Of a stretch of DNA of 62,068 nt, positions 25,476 through 33,846 are shown in pieces. The stretch covers positions 1-62,068 of the forward strand of contig JAJPHG010000027.1 in NCBI GenBank assembly GCA_021325375.1, read 5' to 3'. The stretch comes from Alphaproteobacteria bacterium (GTDB lineage: Bacteria; Pseudomonadota; Alphaproteobacteria; Micropepsales; Micropepsaceae). The position numbers and the translations under genes are program-made. Under the pieces are notes generated by a model that ran no database searches, was not told the DNA's origin, and saw nothing but the letters and a program-made list of their open reading frames with translations. Each line of letters opens with the position of its first letter. Position 1 is the first letter of the stretch.

Positions 25476-25712
25476 CTAGCTCGCTCGGGGAGGCACGCTC
25501 CCGCACAGAAGGGTCGCCTTGATCCCTCGGCAGTGTTCCAGGATTTGAGCGTTGTGCATCACGACCCCGCCGCCGTCTTCAATTGAGAACGCGGAGTATC
25601 CCTCCCGATTGAAGACGGCATAGGCACCGTCCATTGCGCTTGCGAGCGAACCGAACATCTCGGACTGCGCGAAAGACCCTCGCCTGTAGAAAAGCGTGTA
25701 AATCAGCGACAT
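25476..25712 (-). CDS. Small soluble protein, unknown
   Basis: 78 residues from the ATG at 25712 (MSLIYTLFYRRGSFAQSEMF). Alternating strand-helix pattern (SLASAMDGAYAVFNREGYS, FSIEDGGGVVMHNAQILEHC). The 'FSIED..G.VVM....I..HC' layout recalls small conserved Rhizobiales proteins. Function unknown. It is codirectional with and 41 bp upstream of the VOC gene. GC is lower than average here. Confidence 0.55.
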   Translation of the reverse strand: MSLIYTLFYRRGSFAQSEMFGSLASAMDGAYAVFNREGYSAFSIEDGGGVVMHNAQILEHCRGIKATLLCGSVPPRAS

Positions 25713-25847
25713 CCGCGGAGCCTCGGCAGATCGCGTCGCTCTCCCATTTCCGGGATTGGAGTGCGGCGCGACCAAGCGAACGCCCCAATAACTCTAAGCG
25801 GACACACCTTGAGCGCTGGGCGTTGCAAAAGCGAGGGAAATCGAAGG

Positions 25848-26960
25848 TCAGTGCTTGCCGAACACGTCCTCGACGCTGCGATAGCGCGGCAGGAGCCGAT
25901 AGATCGTGTTGCCGAACGCGGGGAAGAACAGCAGCGCGGCGGCGAGACCTGCGATCGGCGTCACGAAATCACCGAAGGCGAGATCGCCCGCCAACGCGGC
26001 GCCCATGATCCCGGCGGCCATGAGGATGAGCAAGGCCGTCGCGGTGGCCGGCCCCTGCCCGCGCAACGTCATGGAGATGGCGGAAGCCGCAGGGTCGTCC
26101 CGGTTCACAAGCCGGCTCATCCGCAGGACGAAGACGGACATCACGGCCAGCTCCGGCAGCATGACGAACCACAAATCCAGACGGGTGAAGAGATCGGGCG
26201 CGACCCGCGCCCACGCCCACAACACAGGCAGCGTTGCAAGCGTCGCGGCCAGCGTGGCGGCGAGGGTCAAACGCCAATTGCGCGCAATCGCGGTAAACGA
26301 AGCCGCCAGCACGACACCCGAGCCGGCGTAGCCGGCCGCGGCCCGCCAGCCGATTTCGACATGGGAGCCGCGAATGCCGAACACGGCGATTGCCGCAAGG
26401 ACGAGCGCTATGCCGCTGACGCTGAGCGACCAGCGCGGTTGCGCGATGCCCGACAAACCCTCGAACAAGCGCTCGCGCCGCTCGCGCGCGGCATTGGCGC
26501 GGGCGATGAAGTCCTCCGGATAGGGCAGCAGGATCGCGACCCCGCCGAGAGCGAGTGAAAAGGCGAAGGCGATCACGATGGCGACCGCGTCGCCGGCGCG
26601 CCGCGCCCAGGTCATCGTTTCCGGTCCGAGCACGAACAGCGCCAGCATGTAAGCGATGAGAACCGGTCCGACAGAAGCGGCAATCTCCTCGAGCGCCAAG
26701 GCGAAGGCGGCACGCGGCGTTCGACCGGTGCAGATCGACCGCGACATGCGGTCGAGGATCAGAAGCGTGCACATGGGCGCGAAGAACATCGCCAGCTGCA
26801 CGTCCGGGCCTCGCCAGGCATAGGGCAGGAAAAACGCGCCCAGGACGCAGAACGGCGCAGCCACCGTCAACACGGCGAGGTAAACGTGCCTCAGAAGTGC
26901 GTAGGCAAGGACGGCCAGGACGCAGAGGAATCCGGCAACGGCCAGTGCCGGTCCGCCCAT
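25848..26960 (-). CDS. Polytopic membrane protein resembling an RND/MMPL core without porter domains
   Basis: 370 residues and about eleven membrane segments, with almost no extramembrane domain. Two regions look like repeats of each other: LLILDRMSRSICTGRTPRAA followed by a helix (about residues 68-115), and MSVFVLRMSRLVNRDDPAAS followed by a helix (about 270-320). The 'DRxSRxxxxGxxPxxA + helix' pattern recalls the loop between helices 4 and 5 of RND/MMPL/SSD permeases. A charged amphipathic stretch (ARANAARERRERLFEGL) divides the halves. The large periplasmic loops of true RND proteins are missing. Substrate unknown; the family assignment is inference. The start overlaps the DUF3126 stop by one base. 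Confidence 0.75.
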   Translation of the reverse strand: MGGPALAVAGFLCVLAVLAYALLRHVYLAVLTVAAPFCVLGAFFLPYAWRGPDVQLAMFFAPMCTLLILDRMSRSICTGRTPRAAFALALEEIAASVGPVLIAYMLALFVLGPETMTWARRAGDAVAIVIAFAFSLALGGVAILLPYPEDFIARANAARERRERLFEGLSGIAQPRWSLSVSGIALVLAAIAVFGIRGSHVEIGWRAAAGYAGSGVVLAASFTAIARNWRLTLAATLAATLATLPVLWAWARVAPDLFTRLDLWFVMLPELAVMSVFVLRMSRLVNRDDPAASAISMTLRGQGPATATALLILMAAGIMGAALAGDLAFGDFVTPIAGLAAALLFFPAFGNTIYRLLPRYRSVEDVFGKH

Positions 26961-27190
26961 CAGCTGCGCGAAGCCGGGGCCTCCGGCAGGTCCATCTCGA
27001 GGATGGCCATGTTGAAGGCGTAGGAGGTCTCGCCGTCCTCGGTGTCGCGGAAGATGACGCCGATGAACTCGCCGCTGACGTGCACTTCGACGGAGTCATC
27101 CTGCTTGGGCCGCTCGACGATGGTGATGGTGTCGAGGCGGAACAGGTTGCGCAGATATTTCTCGAGGCGCCAGATTTCGCTGCGGGTCAA
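26960..27190 (-). CDS. DUF3126 family protein
   Basis: 76 residues. WRLEKYLRNLFRLDTITIVE, SVEVHVSGEFIGVIFRDTED and SYAFNMAILEMDLP match the alphaproteobacterial DUF3126 family closely, a short soluble protein of unknown role. The stop shares one base with the start of the polytopic membrane gene, so the two are translated from one mRNA. Confidence 0.88.
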   Translation of the reverse strand: MTRSEIWRLEKYLRNLFRLDTITIVERPKQDDSVEVHVSGEFIGVIFRDTEDGETSYAFNMAILEMDLPEAPASRS

Positions 27191-27253
27191 CGGTGCTCTC
27201 CTGTCGGTGAGAATTGACGTGGCACGGGCCGGGCGCTCCGGTCAAGATGGCCC

Positions 27254-28537
27254 ATGCCGCCCACGATTCCGCTCCAGGGATACTACGCCGCCAGCGCCCG
27301 TCCGGCGCCTGAGCGGCCGCGTTTCCAGGGCGCGCGCCGGGCCGATTTCTGCGTGATCGGCGGCGGCTATACGGGGCTTTGCGCCGCCCTGCACCTTGCC
27401 CAGGAAGGCGCCAAGGTCGTGCTTTTGGAGGCCGAGACCATCGGCTTCGCGGCCTCGGGCCGCAACGGCGGCCAGATCCATACCGGCCACCGCAAGGATC
27501 AGGCGGAGCTCGAGACTTGGCTCGGCCCTGTCCATGCCCGCGATCTGTGGACCCTCGCCGACGAGGCGAAGGCGGAGGTGCGCGGCCTGGTGCGCGCGCA
27601 TGCCATCGACTGCGCGCTCAAGGACGGCCTCGTCATCGCCGCCCACAACGAGGCGATGGCGCGGGCGCTGGCCGAGGACACCGAGCATCTCGCGGGCACT
27701 TACGGCTACGGCCTCGCGCGCATGATGGACAAGGCGGAAGCCGAGCGGCAGCTCGGCACGAGCGTCTATCCCGCCGCGCGGATGGACATGGGCGGCGGAC
27801 ATCTGCATCCGCTGAACTATGCGCGCGGCCTGGCACAAGCCGCGCAAGATGCGGGCGCCGAGCTGTTCGAGCGGTCGCGCGTGCTCGCGCTCGACGAGGA
27901 CAAGGCGGGCGTGAACATCCGGTGCGCGGACGGATTGGTGACCGCGGGGCGCGCGCTGCTCGCCTGCGACGCCTTCAGCGCCGCCATCGCGCCGGAGCTC
28001 GCGAAATATATCGGCCACGTCGAGAGCTTCATCATCGCCACCGCGCCGCTGGGCGAGGCGCTGAACCGCGAGATCCTGCCTTGCGACGCGGCGGTGGCCG
28101 ACACGCGTCACGTGCTCGACTACTACCGCAAGAGCGCGGACGGCCGCATGCTGTTCGCGGGCCGCGAGAGCTATTGGAACGTGCCGAGCGACGTTCCCGC
28201 CCTGGTGCGCCCGCGCATGGCGCATGTGTTCCCGAAGCTCGCGGACGTGGCCGTGGAATACGGCTGGCACGGCACGGTCGGCATCACGCGCACGCGCATG
28301 CCGCATTTCGGGCGGCGCTCGGAGCGCCAGCTTTTCGCGCACGGCTATTCCGGGCAAGGCGTGGCGCTGGCGACGCTCGGCGGCAGGCTGATGGCGCAAG
28401 CGGCGCTGGGCCATCCCGAACGCTTCGACGTCATCGCGCGCGTGCCGGCGCAGCCTTTCCCCGGCGGCCAGCTCCTGCGCCGCCCGCTCGTCGCGGCGGC
28501 GCTAATGTGGTTCAAGCTGGTGGATTCGATCGGCTGA
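27254..28537 (+). CDS. FAD-dependent amine oxidase (gamma-glutamylputrescine oxidase type)
   Basis: 427 residues. DAO-family flavoprotein with the Rossmann motif CVIGGGYTGLCAALHLA at residue ~33 and the FAD-contacting ETIGFAASGRNGGQI. The C-terminal GYSGQGVALATLGG closes the FAD site. The N-terminal YYAASARPAPERPRFQG is typical of PuuB/OrdL-like proteins, which oxidise gamma-glutamylputrescine or other secondary amines. No other Puu genes are adjacent, so the substrate is uncertain. It is divergent from DUF3126. Confidence 0.9.
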   Translation: MPPTIPLQGYYAASARPAPERPRFQGARRADFCVIGGGYTGLCAALHLAQEGAKVVLLEAETIGFAASGRNGGQIHTGHRKDQAELETWLGPVHARDLWTLADEAKAEVRGLVRAHAIDCALKDGLVIAAHNEAMARALAEDTEHLAGTYGYGLARMMDKAEAERQLGTSVYPAARMDMGGGHLHPLNYARGLAQAAQDAGAELFERSRVLALDEDKAGVNIRCADGLVTAGRALLACDAFSAAIAPELAKYIGHVESFIIATAPLGEALNREILPCDAAVADTRHVLDYYRKSADGRMLFAGRESYWNVPSDVPALVRPRMAHVFPKLADVAVEYGWHGTVGITRTRMPHFGRRSERQLFAHGYSGQGVALATLGGRLMAQAALGHPERFDVIARVPAQPFPGGQLLRRPLVAAALMWFKLVDSIG

Positions 28538-28538
28538 G

Positions 28539-29765
28539 CTATTTGCGGATTTCGTAGATGACGCCGTAATAGGTCGGGGCGAGACCGCTTCCGTAGAGAT
28601 TTTGTTTGGCATCCTGCGTAACGCCGCCTATCGGGCCGGTGACGGAATCCTTGCGGAAAAGGTAGACCTGCGAATATGTCCCGTCATTCGCCACCTTGAA
28701 GAGAGTTCCGCATCCCTCGTTGTGACAATAGGCATAGCCGCCCCATTGCGTCGTTCCGTATAGATCGCCCATCTTGTCGATGAGCAGGTTGTCCCTCGGT
28801 AACTCGCCGTCGGACCCCGAAGCATTGCCGGCGAACGAGTGCAGCACGGTATGTGTGCCGTCCGGCGATAGCTTGAAGACAGTGCCGTATCCCTCGCTCG
28901 GCGAATCGCCGCCATACTCGGTCGTGCCGTAGAGATTGCCTGTCGCGTCCATCACGACGCCGGCCGCGGGCATGGAACCATCGGCTCCCTGGAACGCGTG
29001 GAGCACTGTCTCCGTGCCGTTGCGCGCGAGCTTGTAGACTGTGCCGTAACCCCCGCCGCTGCCGCCTAGATACGTGGTGCCGTAAAGATTGCCCGCCCGG
29101 TCCACGATCAGATTGGACCGCGGGGAGCCGCCGTCGGTGCCACCCTGGAAATTGTGGAGCACCGTATAGGTGCCGCCGGCGGCGATCTCGAATACCAGGC
29201 CGCAGGTCCCGCCGCAGCCGTAAGGCGTACCGCCGTACTGCGTCGTCCCATAGAGATTGCCGCGCTTGTCGAGCAACAACCCTCCAGACGGGAGATCGCC
29301 GTCGGTCCCGCCTTGAAAGGCATGAAGCGTCGTCACCGTCCCATCCGGCGCGAGCTTGTAGACGCTGCCGCAATCTTCACGGTTGAATATCTCGGTGCAA
29401 TTGAGGGCGCCGCCCAGCGCCGCCTCGCCATAGAGATTGCCGGCGCCGTCCATCACCACGCCTCCAACAGGATGGGCGGGCTGGCCGATCACGTTGGCAA
29501 AATCGTGCAGCGTCGTCAGCACGCCCCCCGGCGAGAGTTCGAACACCGAGCCAATCGAGTTGCTTCCGCCGCCGAGGGACACGCCGTAAAGATCTCCCGC
29601 AGCATCACGCAGCAGCGGACCGGTCGAGCCCGTGTCGTATGCTACGTCCGTGAACGTGTAGAGGATCTGCGGGCCTCTCGCCTTGGCCGCTTCAGCCGCC
29701 GTAAGCGCGATCGCGAAGATGGCAATCGAAGCGCATGCGCTGGCAATACGTGTCAGGCCGGACAT
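28539..29765 (-). CDS. Secreted GloVer tandem-repeat protein
   Basis: 408 residues from the ATG at 29765, with a signal peptide (MSGLTRIASACASIAIFAIALTAAEA region). The mature chain is six or more repeats of ~50 residues with the pattern GNLYGTT..GG, GTVFKL..DGT.TVLH.F.G, DG..P..G, known as the 'choice-of-anchor tandem repeat GloVer' family. A beta-propeller-like surface fold is expected. These proteins are abundant in acidobacteria and some soil alphaproteobacteria. No recognisable C-terminal anchor is present; it ends GVIYEIRK. It converges on the amine oxidase gene with a one-base gap. Confidence 0.9.
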   Translation of the reverse strand: MSGLTRIASACASIAIFAIALTAAEAAKARGPQILYTFTDVAYDTGSTGPLLRDAAGDLYGVSLGGGSNSIGSVFELSPGGVLTTLHDFANVIGQPAHPVGGVVMDGAGNLYGEAALGGALNCTEIFNREDCGSVYKLAPDGTVTTLHAFQGGTDGDLPSGGLLLDKRGNLYGTTQYGGTPYGCGGTCGLVFEIAAGGTYTVLHNFQGGTDGGSPRSNLIVDRAGNLYGTTYLGGSGGGYGTVYKLARNGTETVLHAFQGADGSMPAAGVVMDATGNLYGTTEYGGDSPSEGYGTVFKLSPDGTHTVLHSFAGNASGSDGELPRDNLLIDKMGDLYGTTQWGGYAYCHNEGCGTLFKVANDGTYSQVYLFRKDSVTGPIGGVTQDAKQNLYGSGLAPTYYGVIYEIRK

Positions 29766-29837
29766 GTCATTCTCCGTCGAGGGACACCTCAACACGAAAT
29801 GCCAAATTCGGCTATTCAATTCCGCCGAAGAGATTCG

Positions 29838-30656
29838 CTAGATCCCGCCGCCCGTTTCGTCGATGACCTGGTTCATCTCCTGCGACGGACGCTCGGCGCC
29901 GGCGCAATTTATGAGCCTGGCCGGCACGCCGACCGCGGTGCAGCCCGGCGGCACCGAGGTCAGCACCACGCTGCTCGCGCCGACACGCGAATATTCGCCG
30001 ATCTCGATGTTGCCCAATACCTTCGCGCCCATCGACAGCAGAACGCCGCGGCGAACCTTGGGATGGCGGTCGCCGCCCTCCTTGCCGGTGCCGCCCAGCG
30101 TCACGCCGTGCATGATGGAGACGTCGTCCTCCACCACCGCGGTCTCGCCGATGACGACGCCGGTCGCGTGGTCGATCATGATGCCGCGGCCCATGCGCGC
30201 GCCGGGATGGATGTCGACGTCGAACAGCTCCGAGATGCGGCTCTGGAAGAACAGCGCCATGCCCTCGCGCCTCTGGCCCCACAGCCAATGCGCGACGCGG
30301 TGGCATTCGAGCGCGTGGAAGCCCTTGAAGAACAGGAACGCCTGCACGTGGCTGTGGCAGGCCGGATCGCGGTCGTAGACCGCCGCGAGGTCGGCGCGCA
30401 CCGCCACCCCGATCTCCGGATCGGCGCCGATCGCCTGCACGAAGATCTCGCGCGCCAGCATCGGCGAGACGTCGTCGCCGCCGATCTTCTTGGCAAGGTG
30501 ATAGGAGAGCGCGTCCTCGAGGCGGTCGTGGTTGAGGATCGTCGCGTGCACGAAGCTCGCGAGCGCGGGCTCCTGCGCGGCCAGGACCTTCGCCTCCTCG
30601 CGCATCGCCGACCAGATTGGATCGCAGGTCGCGACCTTTTCCTTGCTCACCGCCAT
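29838..30656 (-). CDS. cysE: Serine O-acetyltransferase
   Basis: 272 residues. Converts L-serine and acetyl-CoA to O-acetylserine for cysteine synthesis. The N-terminal helical domain (PIWSAMREEAKVLAAQEPAL, FVHATILNHD) precedes a left-handed beta-helix (DIHPGARMGRGIMIDHATG, VIGETAVVEDDVSIMHGVTL, GKEGGDRHPKV). The catalytic His and Asp region DHATGVVIGE is intact. The tail ends MNQVIDETGGGI; a C-terminal Ile is the feature that usually docks cysteine synthase, so a CysE-CysK complex is plausible. The gene starts 144 bp from the divergent nitroreductase. Confidence 0.96.
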   Translation of the reverse strand: MAVSKEKVATCDPIWSAMREEAKVLAAQEPALASFVHATILNHDRLEDALSYHLAKKIGGDDVSPMLAREIFVQAIGADPEIGVAVRADLAAVYDRDPACHSHVQAFLFFKGFHALECHRVAHWLWGQRREGMALFFQSRISELFDVDIHPGARMGRGIMIDHATGVVIGETAVVEDDVSIMHGVTLGGTGKEGGDRHPKVRRGVLLSMGAKVLGNIEIGEYSRVGASSVVLTSVPPGCTAVGVPARLINCAGAERPSQEMNQVIDETGGGI

Positions 30657-30799
30657 GGAACGCTCCTCACTGAGTACCTATTGTACAAGATCGCGATGGC
30701 GCGCGCAAAAAACACCCTTTTGCGCATGTATATTGCGCGCGCCGCGTCCAGGTTAGATAAGAGCGAAACGGCAAACAGCAATATCCGCATAGGACCTTC

Positions 30800-31390
30800 A
30801 TGGATCGCGCAACCCCCGCCCTCAACCGCCCCGCCCCGGACGCGATAGACCTTTTGCTCACCCGCCGCTCGGGCTCGGCCAAGGCGATGACGGGGCCGGG
30901 ACCGGACGCGGACGATCTGCGCGCGATCCTGACCGCGGCCGCGCGCGTGCCCGATCACGGCAAGCTTTTCCCCTGGCGGTTCATCCTGTTCGAGGGCGAG
31001 GCCCGCGCGCGTTTCGGCGAGGTGCTCGCCGAATGCCTGCCGTCGGAGGAAGCGACGCCCGAGCGCCTCGCGATGGAACGCGCCCGCTTCCTGCGCGCGC
31101 CGGTGATCGTGGGCGTCATAAGCCGGGTGCGCGAAGGTATTCCGATTCCCGTGTGGGAACAGGAACTGTCCGCGGGCGCGGTATGCCAGACCATGCTGAT
31201 CGCCGCGACCGCGTTTGGGTTTGTCGCGAACTGGCTGACCGAGTGGCCCGCGTACAACGCCAAGGTCGCGCAGCGCCTCGGCTTGCAGGACGGCGAGCGC
31301 ATCGCGGGTTTCGTCTATATCGGCAAGTCCGCGCAGCCGCTCGATGAGCGCGTGCGGCCGGAACTCGACAAGATCGTGACGCGGTTTTAG
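30800..31390 (+). CDS. Nitroreductase family protein (YdjA-like)
   Basis: 196 residues. FMN-dependent NADH/NADPH oxidoreductase fold: DLLLTRRSGSAKAM (FMN-phosphate region), RVPDHGKLFPWRF, LSAGAVCQTMLIAATAFGF and a C-terminal FVYIGKSAQPLDERVRP. The short length without the extra helices of NfsB and the DHGKLFPWRF segment fit the YdjA subgroup. Physiological substrate unknown. It ends just before a family A palindrome. Confidence 0.92.
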   Translation: MDRATPALNRPAPDAIDLLLTRRSGSAKAMTGPGPDADDLRAILTAAARVPDHGKLFPWRFILFEGEARARFGEVLAECLPSEEATPERLAMERARFLRAPVIVGVISRVREGIPIPVWEQELSAGAVCQTMLIAATAFGFVANWLTEWPAYNAKVAQRLGLQDGERIAGFVYIGKSAQPLDERVRPELDKIVTRF

Positions 31391-31423
31391 GGCACTCCAC
31401 ATCATTTCTGGCTAAACAAGAGG

Positions 31424-31601
31424 TGTCATGGCCCGCGAATGCGGGCACCCAGTTGGGTTCTGCAAACTCAAAAAAGGAATCACGCGGAGGCGCGGAGAAC
31501 ACGGAGGTTCTCTTCTTCTCCGCGCACTCCGCGTCTCCGCGTGCAATTCTTCGGAACTGAAGCGATGTCACCTGGGTGGCCGGCATTCGCGGGCCATGAC
31601 A
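31424..31601. repeat. Family A nested palindrome, copy A4 (full length)
   Basis: 178 bp. Outer arms TGTCATGGCCCGCGAATGCG and GCATTCGCGGGCCATGAC. The inner hairpin has CACGCGGAGGCGCGGAG (one change from copies A2 and A3) facing CTCCGCGTCTCCGCGTG. It shares the CCCAGTTGGGTTCTGCA segment with A3. It lies in the convergent gap between the nitroreductase and queE. Confidence 0.92.
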
Positions 31602-31617
31602 ATTGGGGTTTGAGGGC

Positions 31618-32247
31618 CTACCTGATCCCGATCATCTTGTGCGTCTGCAGGCTCAGCCGCCATTGCGGATGCGCCAGGCAATACTCCGTCGCCGCGCGCG
31701 TGTTGGCGTCGCGCTCGGCGTTGTCCATAGGCTGCAGGAAGAAGTGGTCGAAGGCGAGTCCTGCATAGTGCTCCGGCTCGGCGCCGTCTTGCGGATAGAT
31801 CAGCTTGAGCTCGTTGCCGCGCGTCAGCTTCATCTCGGCATCGGCCTTGGGGCTGACGCAGATCCAGTCGATGCCGTCGGGCGGCGCAAGCGTGCCGTTC
31901 GTTTCGATGCCGATCTCGAAGCCTTGAGAATGCAGCGCCGCCACCAATGCGTCGTCGAGCTGCAGCAGCGGCTCGCCGCCGGTGCACACGACATAGGATT
32001 CGCCGCCGCCGGGCCATTTCTCCGCGACGGAGCGCGCAAGGTCGTCCGCGGTCACGAACTTGCCGCCGCCCACGCCGTTCGTGCCGACGAAATCAGTATC
32101 GCAGAATTTGCATACCGCCTCGTCGCGGTCGCGCTCGAGCCCGCTCCACAGATTGCAGCCGGCAAAGCGCAGGAACACCGCCGCGCGACCGGTGCGCGCG
32201 CCCTCGCCTTGCAGCGTGTAGTAAATCTCCTTGACCGAATACGTCAT
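31618..32247 (-). CDS. queE: 7-carboxy-7-deazaguanine synthase QueE
   Basis: 209 residues from the ATG at 32247. Radical SAM enzyme that converts carboxytetrahydropterin to carboxydeazaguanine for queuosine. [22 protein letters not shown] leads into the cluster-binding Cys set, which here is Cys-X14-Cys-X2-Cys (CNLWSG...VCKFC). The classic spacing is CX3CX2C; the longer spacing is known from the Burkholderia QueE subgroup. [11 protein letters not shown] and ETNGTLAPP follow. The start overlaps the queC stop by four bases. Confidence 0.94.
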   Translation of the reverse strand: MTYSVKEIYYTLQGEGARTGRAAVFLRFAGCNLWSGLERDRDEAVCKFCDTDFVGTNGVGGGKFVTADDLARSVAEKWPGGGESYVVCTGGEPLLQLDDALVAALHSQGFEIGIETNGTLAPPDGIDWICVSPKADAEMKLTRGNELKLIYPQDGAEPEHYAGLAFDHFFLQPMDNAERDANTRAATEYCLAHPQWRLSLQTHKMIGIR

Positions 32248-32936
32248 GGCGAGCGGTACTTCGCGAAGCCCTTGGCGCGCAGATCGCAGGCGGGGCATAT
32301 GCCGCAGCCGAAGCCCCAATCATGGCGGTGCGCGCGGTCGCCTTCATAGCATGTGACGGTGTCCTCGACGATCAGCTCGACCAGCGCGGCACCACCGAGC
32401 GCTTCGGCAAGTTTCCAGGTTTCGGCTTTGGTCGCGCGCATCAACGGCGTGTGGATGCGCAAGCTCGCTTCCATGCCGAGATTGAGCGCCCGCTCCGTCG
32501 CGCGGATCGTGCTTTCGCGGCAATCGGGATAGCCCGAATAGTCCGTCTCGCACATGCCGCCGACGAGATCGGCGATGCCGCGGCGATACGCCAGCGCCGC
32601 CGCCGCGGTGAGGAAGAGGATGTTTCGTCCGGGAACGAAAGTGTTCGGCAACCCGTTCGCCCCCATCGCGATGGCGCGTTCATCGGTCAGCGCCGTACCG
32701 CCGATCGTCTTCAACACGTCGAGCGGCAACAGGTGATCCGCGCCCATCTTCGGCGCCCAGGCGGGGAACAGCGCGCGCATGCGCTCCAGGATACGCGGCC
32801 GGGCGGCGAGCTCGGCCATGTGGCGCTGGCCGTAGTCGAAGCCGACCGTCTCGACCTGATCGAACCGGTCGAGCGCCCAGGCCAGGCATGTCGTCGAATC
32901 CTGTCCGCCCGAGAAGAGGACCAGCGCGGCGCTCAT
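32244..32936 (-). CDS. queC: 7-cyano-7-deazaguanine synthase QueC
   Basis: 230 residues from the ATG at 32936 ([17 protein letters not shown]). ATP-dependent conversion of CDG to preQ0. The N-type PP-loop is [16 protein letters not shown], with [21 protein letters not shown] and the zinc-binding [14 protein letters not shown] near the C-terminus. The stop overlaps queE and the start overlaps the upstream sulfotransferase-like gene, both by ATGA. queD and queF are not in the window. Confidence 0.95.
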   Translation of the reverse strand: MSAALVLFSGGQDSTTCLAWALDRFDQVETVGFDYGQRHMAELAARPRILERMRALFPAWAPKMGADHLLPLDVLKTIGGTALTDERAIAMGANGLPNTFVPGRNILFLTAAAALAYRRGIADLVGGMCETDYSGYPDCRESTIRATERALNLGMEASLRIHTPLMRATKAETWKLAEALGGAALVELIVEDTVTCYEGDRAHRHDWGFGCGICPACDLRAKGFAKYRSP

Positions 32937-33715
32937 GGCGCTCTCAGCGCCCATTCGAGGAAGTCGGCGGCTTGCGGATCGGCGCGCGCCGCTTCCTCGA
33001 ACGCGTCCCAGTTCGCGGCGCGCTCCTGGTAGCGCGGCTCCTTGTCCTGGCGCAGGCCTTCGAAGATCTTGTGCGGGATCTTAACCTGCGGAAAGCCGAG
33101 CGGGGTGAGCAGCGGGACGATGCGCTCCAGCGACTCCTCGCCCGACAAGCCGTCGAGATGCTCCTCGAAACTGAGCCGCGCGAAGGGCGCACCGCGCGCC
33201 TTCAGCGCGGCATAGGCCCAGCGGTACCAGCGCCGCATCTTGTGCGCCCAGGCGATGAAATCGGCGACCTCGAGCTCCGGCTTGATCGCCGTGGTGTCGA
33301 TCTTGCTGAACTTTTTCGACGTGCGCGTCTTGATGCCCGAGATGAAGCATTCGATCGGGCGGCGCCTCAAGACCGCGAACGCCATGTCGGTGCGCGGCAG
33401 GAATTCCTCCTCCATCATCGGCGGCTTGAGGTGGCTCGGGAACACCTTGAACACCACGAAGCGGCCATGCGCGCGATGCAGCGCGTCCAGCGTCTCGAAC
33501 GCATGCCGCCTGCGCCACAGCGCGAACTGGCGCTTGTCGTCGAATGCGTCGCAACCGAGCGCCTCAAGCCCTGCCTTTTCCTTCGGCGAGATCAGGAACC
33601 CGGCATGGCCGTGGAACATCTCCGACTTGGAATTGAGCTCGCGGCAGCTGCGGAACAGCTTGTCGAGATGGCTGGAGCCGGTGCGCGGCATGGCGATGAC
33701 ACAGAGAAAGCGCAA
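32933..33715 (-). CDS. Sulfotransferase-family (Stf0-like) protein
   Basis: About 260 residues. The opening strand and PAPS 5'-phosphosulfate loop are [29 protein letters not shown] and [17 protein letters not shown] follow, the latter as the 3'-phosphate-binding region. The start is uncertain. An ATG at 33691 would remove the first beta-strand of the fold, so TTG at 33715, preceded by GGAG at good distance, is preferred; an upstream TTG at 33778 is also in frame. It overlaps queC by four bases and so is translationally coupled to it. Stf0 enzymes sulfate trehalose in mycobacteria; the substrate here is unknown. Confidence 0.8.
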   Translation of the reverse strand: MRFLCVIAMPRTGSSHLDKLFRSCRELNSKSEMFHGHAGFLISPKEKAGLEALGCDAFDDKRQFALWRRRHAFETLDALHRAHGRFVVFKVFPSHLKPPMMEEEFLPRTDMAFAVLRRRPIECFISGIKTRTSKKFSKIDTTAIKPELEVADFIAWAHKMRRWYRWAYAALKARGAPFARLSFEEHLDGLSGEESLERIVPLLTPLGFPQVKIPHKIFEGLRQDKEPRYQERAANWDAFEEAARADPQAADFLEWALRAP

Positions 33716-33846
33716 GCGCGAGGCTCCGGCGATTGAGAGGAAGGAACTCCTAGAGGAGCGTGCCGCGCTTTGCAACAAACCGCGCCCTGCTTGCGTTTTC
33801 GCGCCGGCTGGACCAGATTTCCCCCGTCAAAACAAGGGGATGGGGC

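Noticed and set aside
30697..30745. Inverted repeat GGCGCGCGCA / TGCGCGCGCC between cysE and the nitroreductase
   Set aside because: Such GCGC runs arise easily at this GC content. The spacing is 29 bases and nothing else supports an operator.
29154..30848. 564-codon plus-strand frame antisense to the GloVer and cysE genes
   Set aside because: Both minus-strand genes are clearly real, and this frame has the composition of a shadow.
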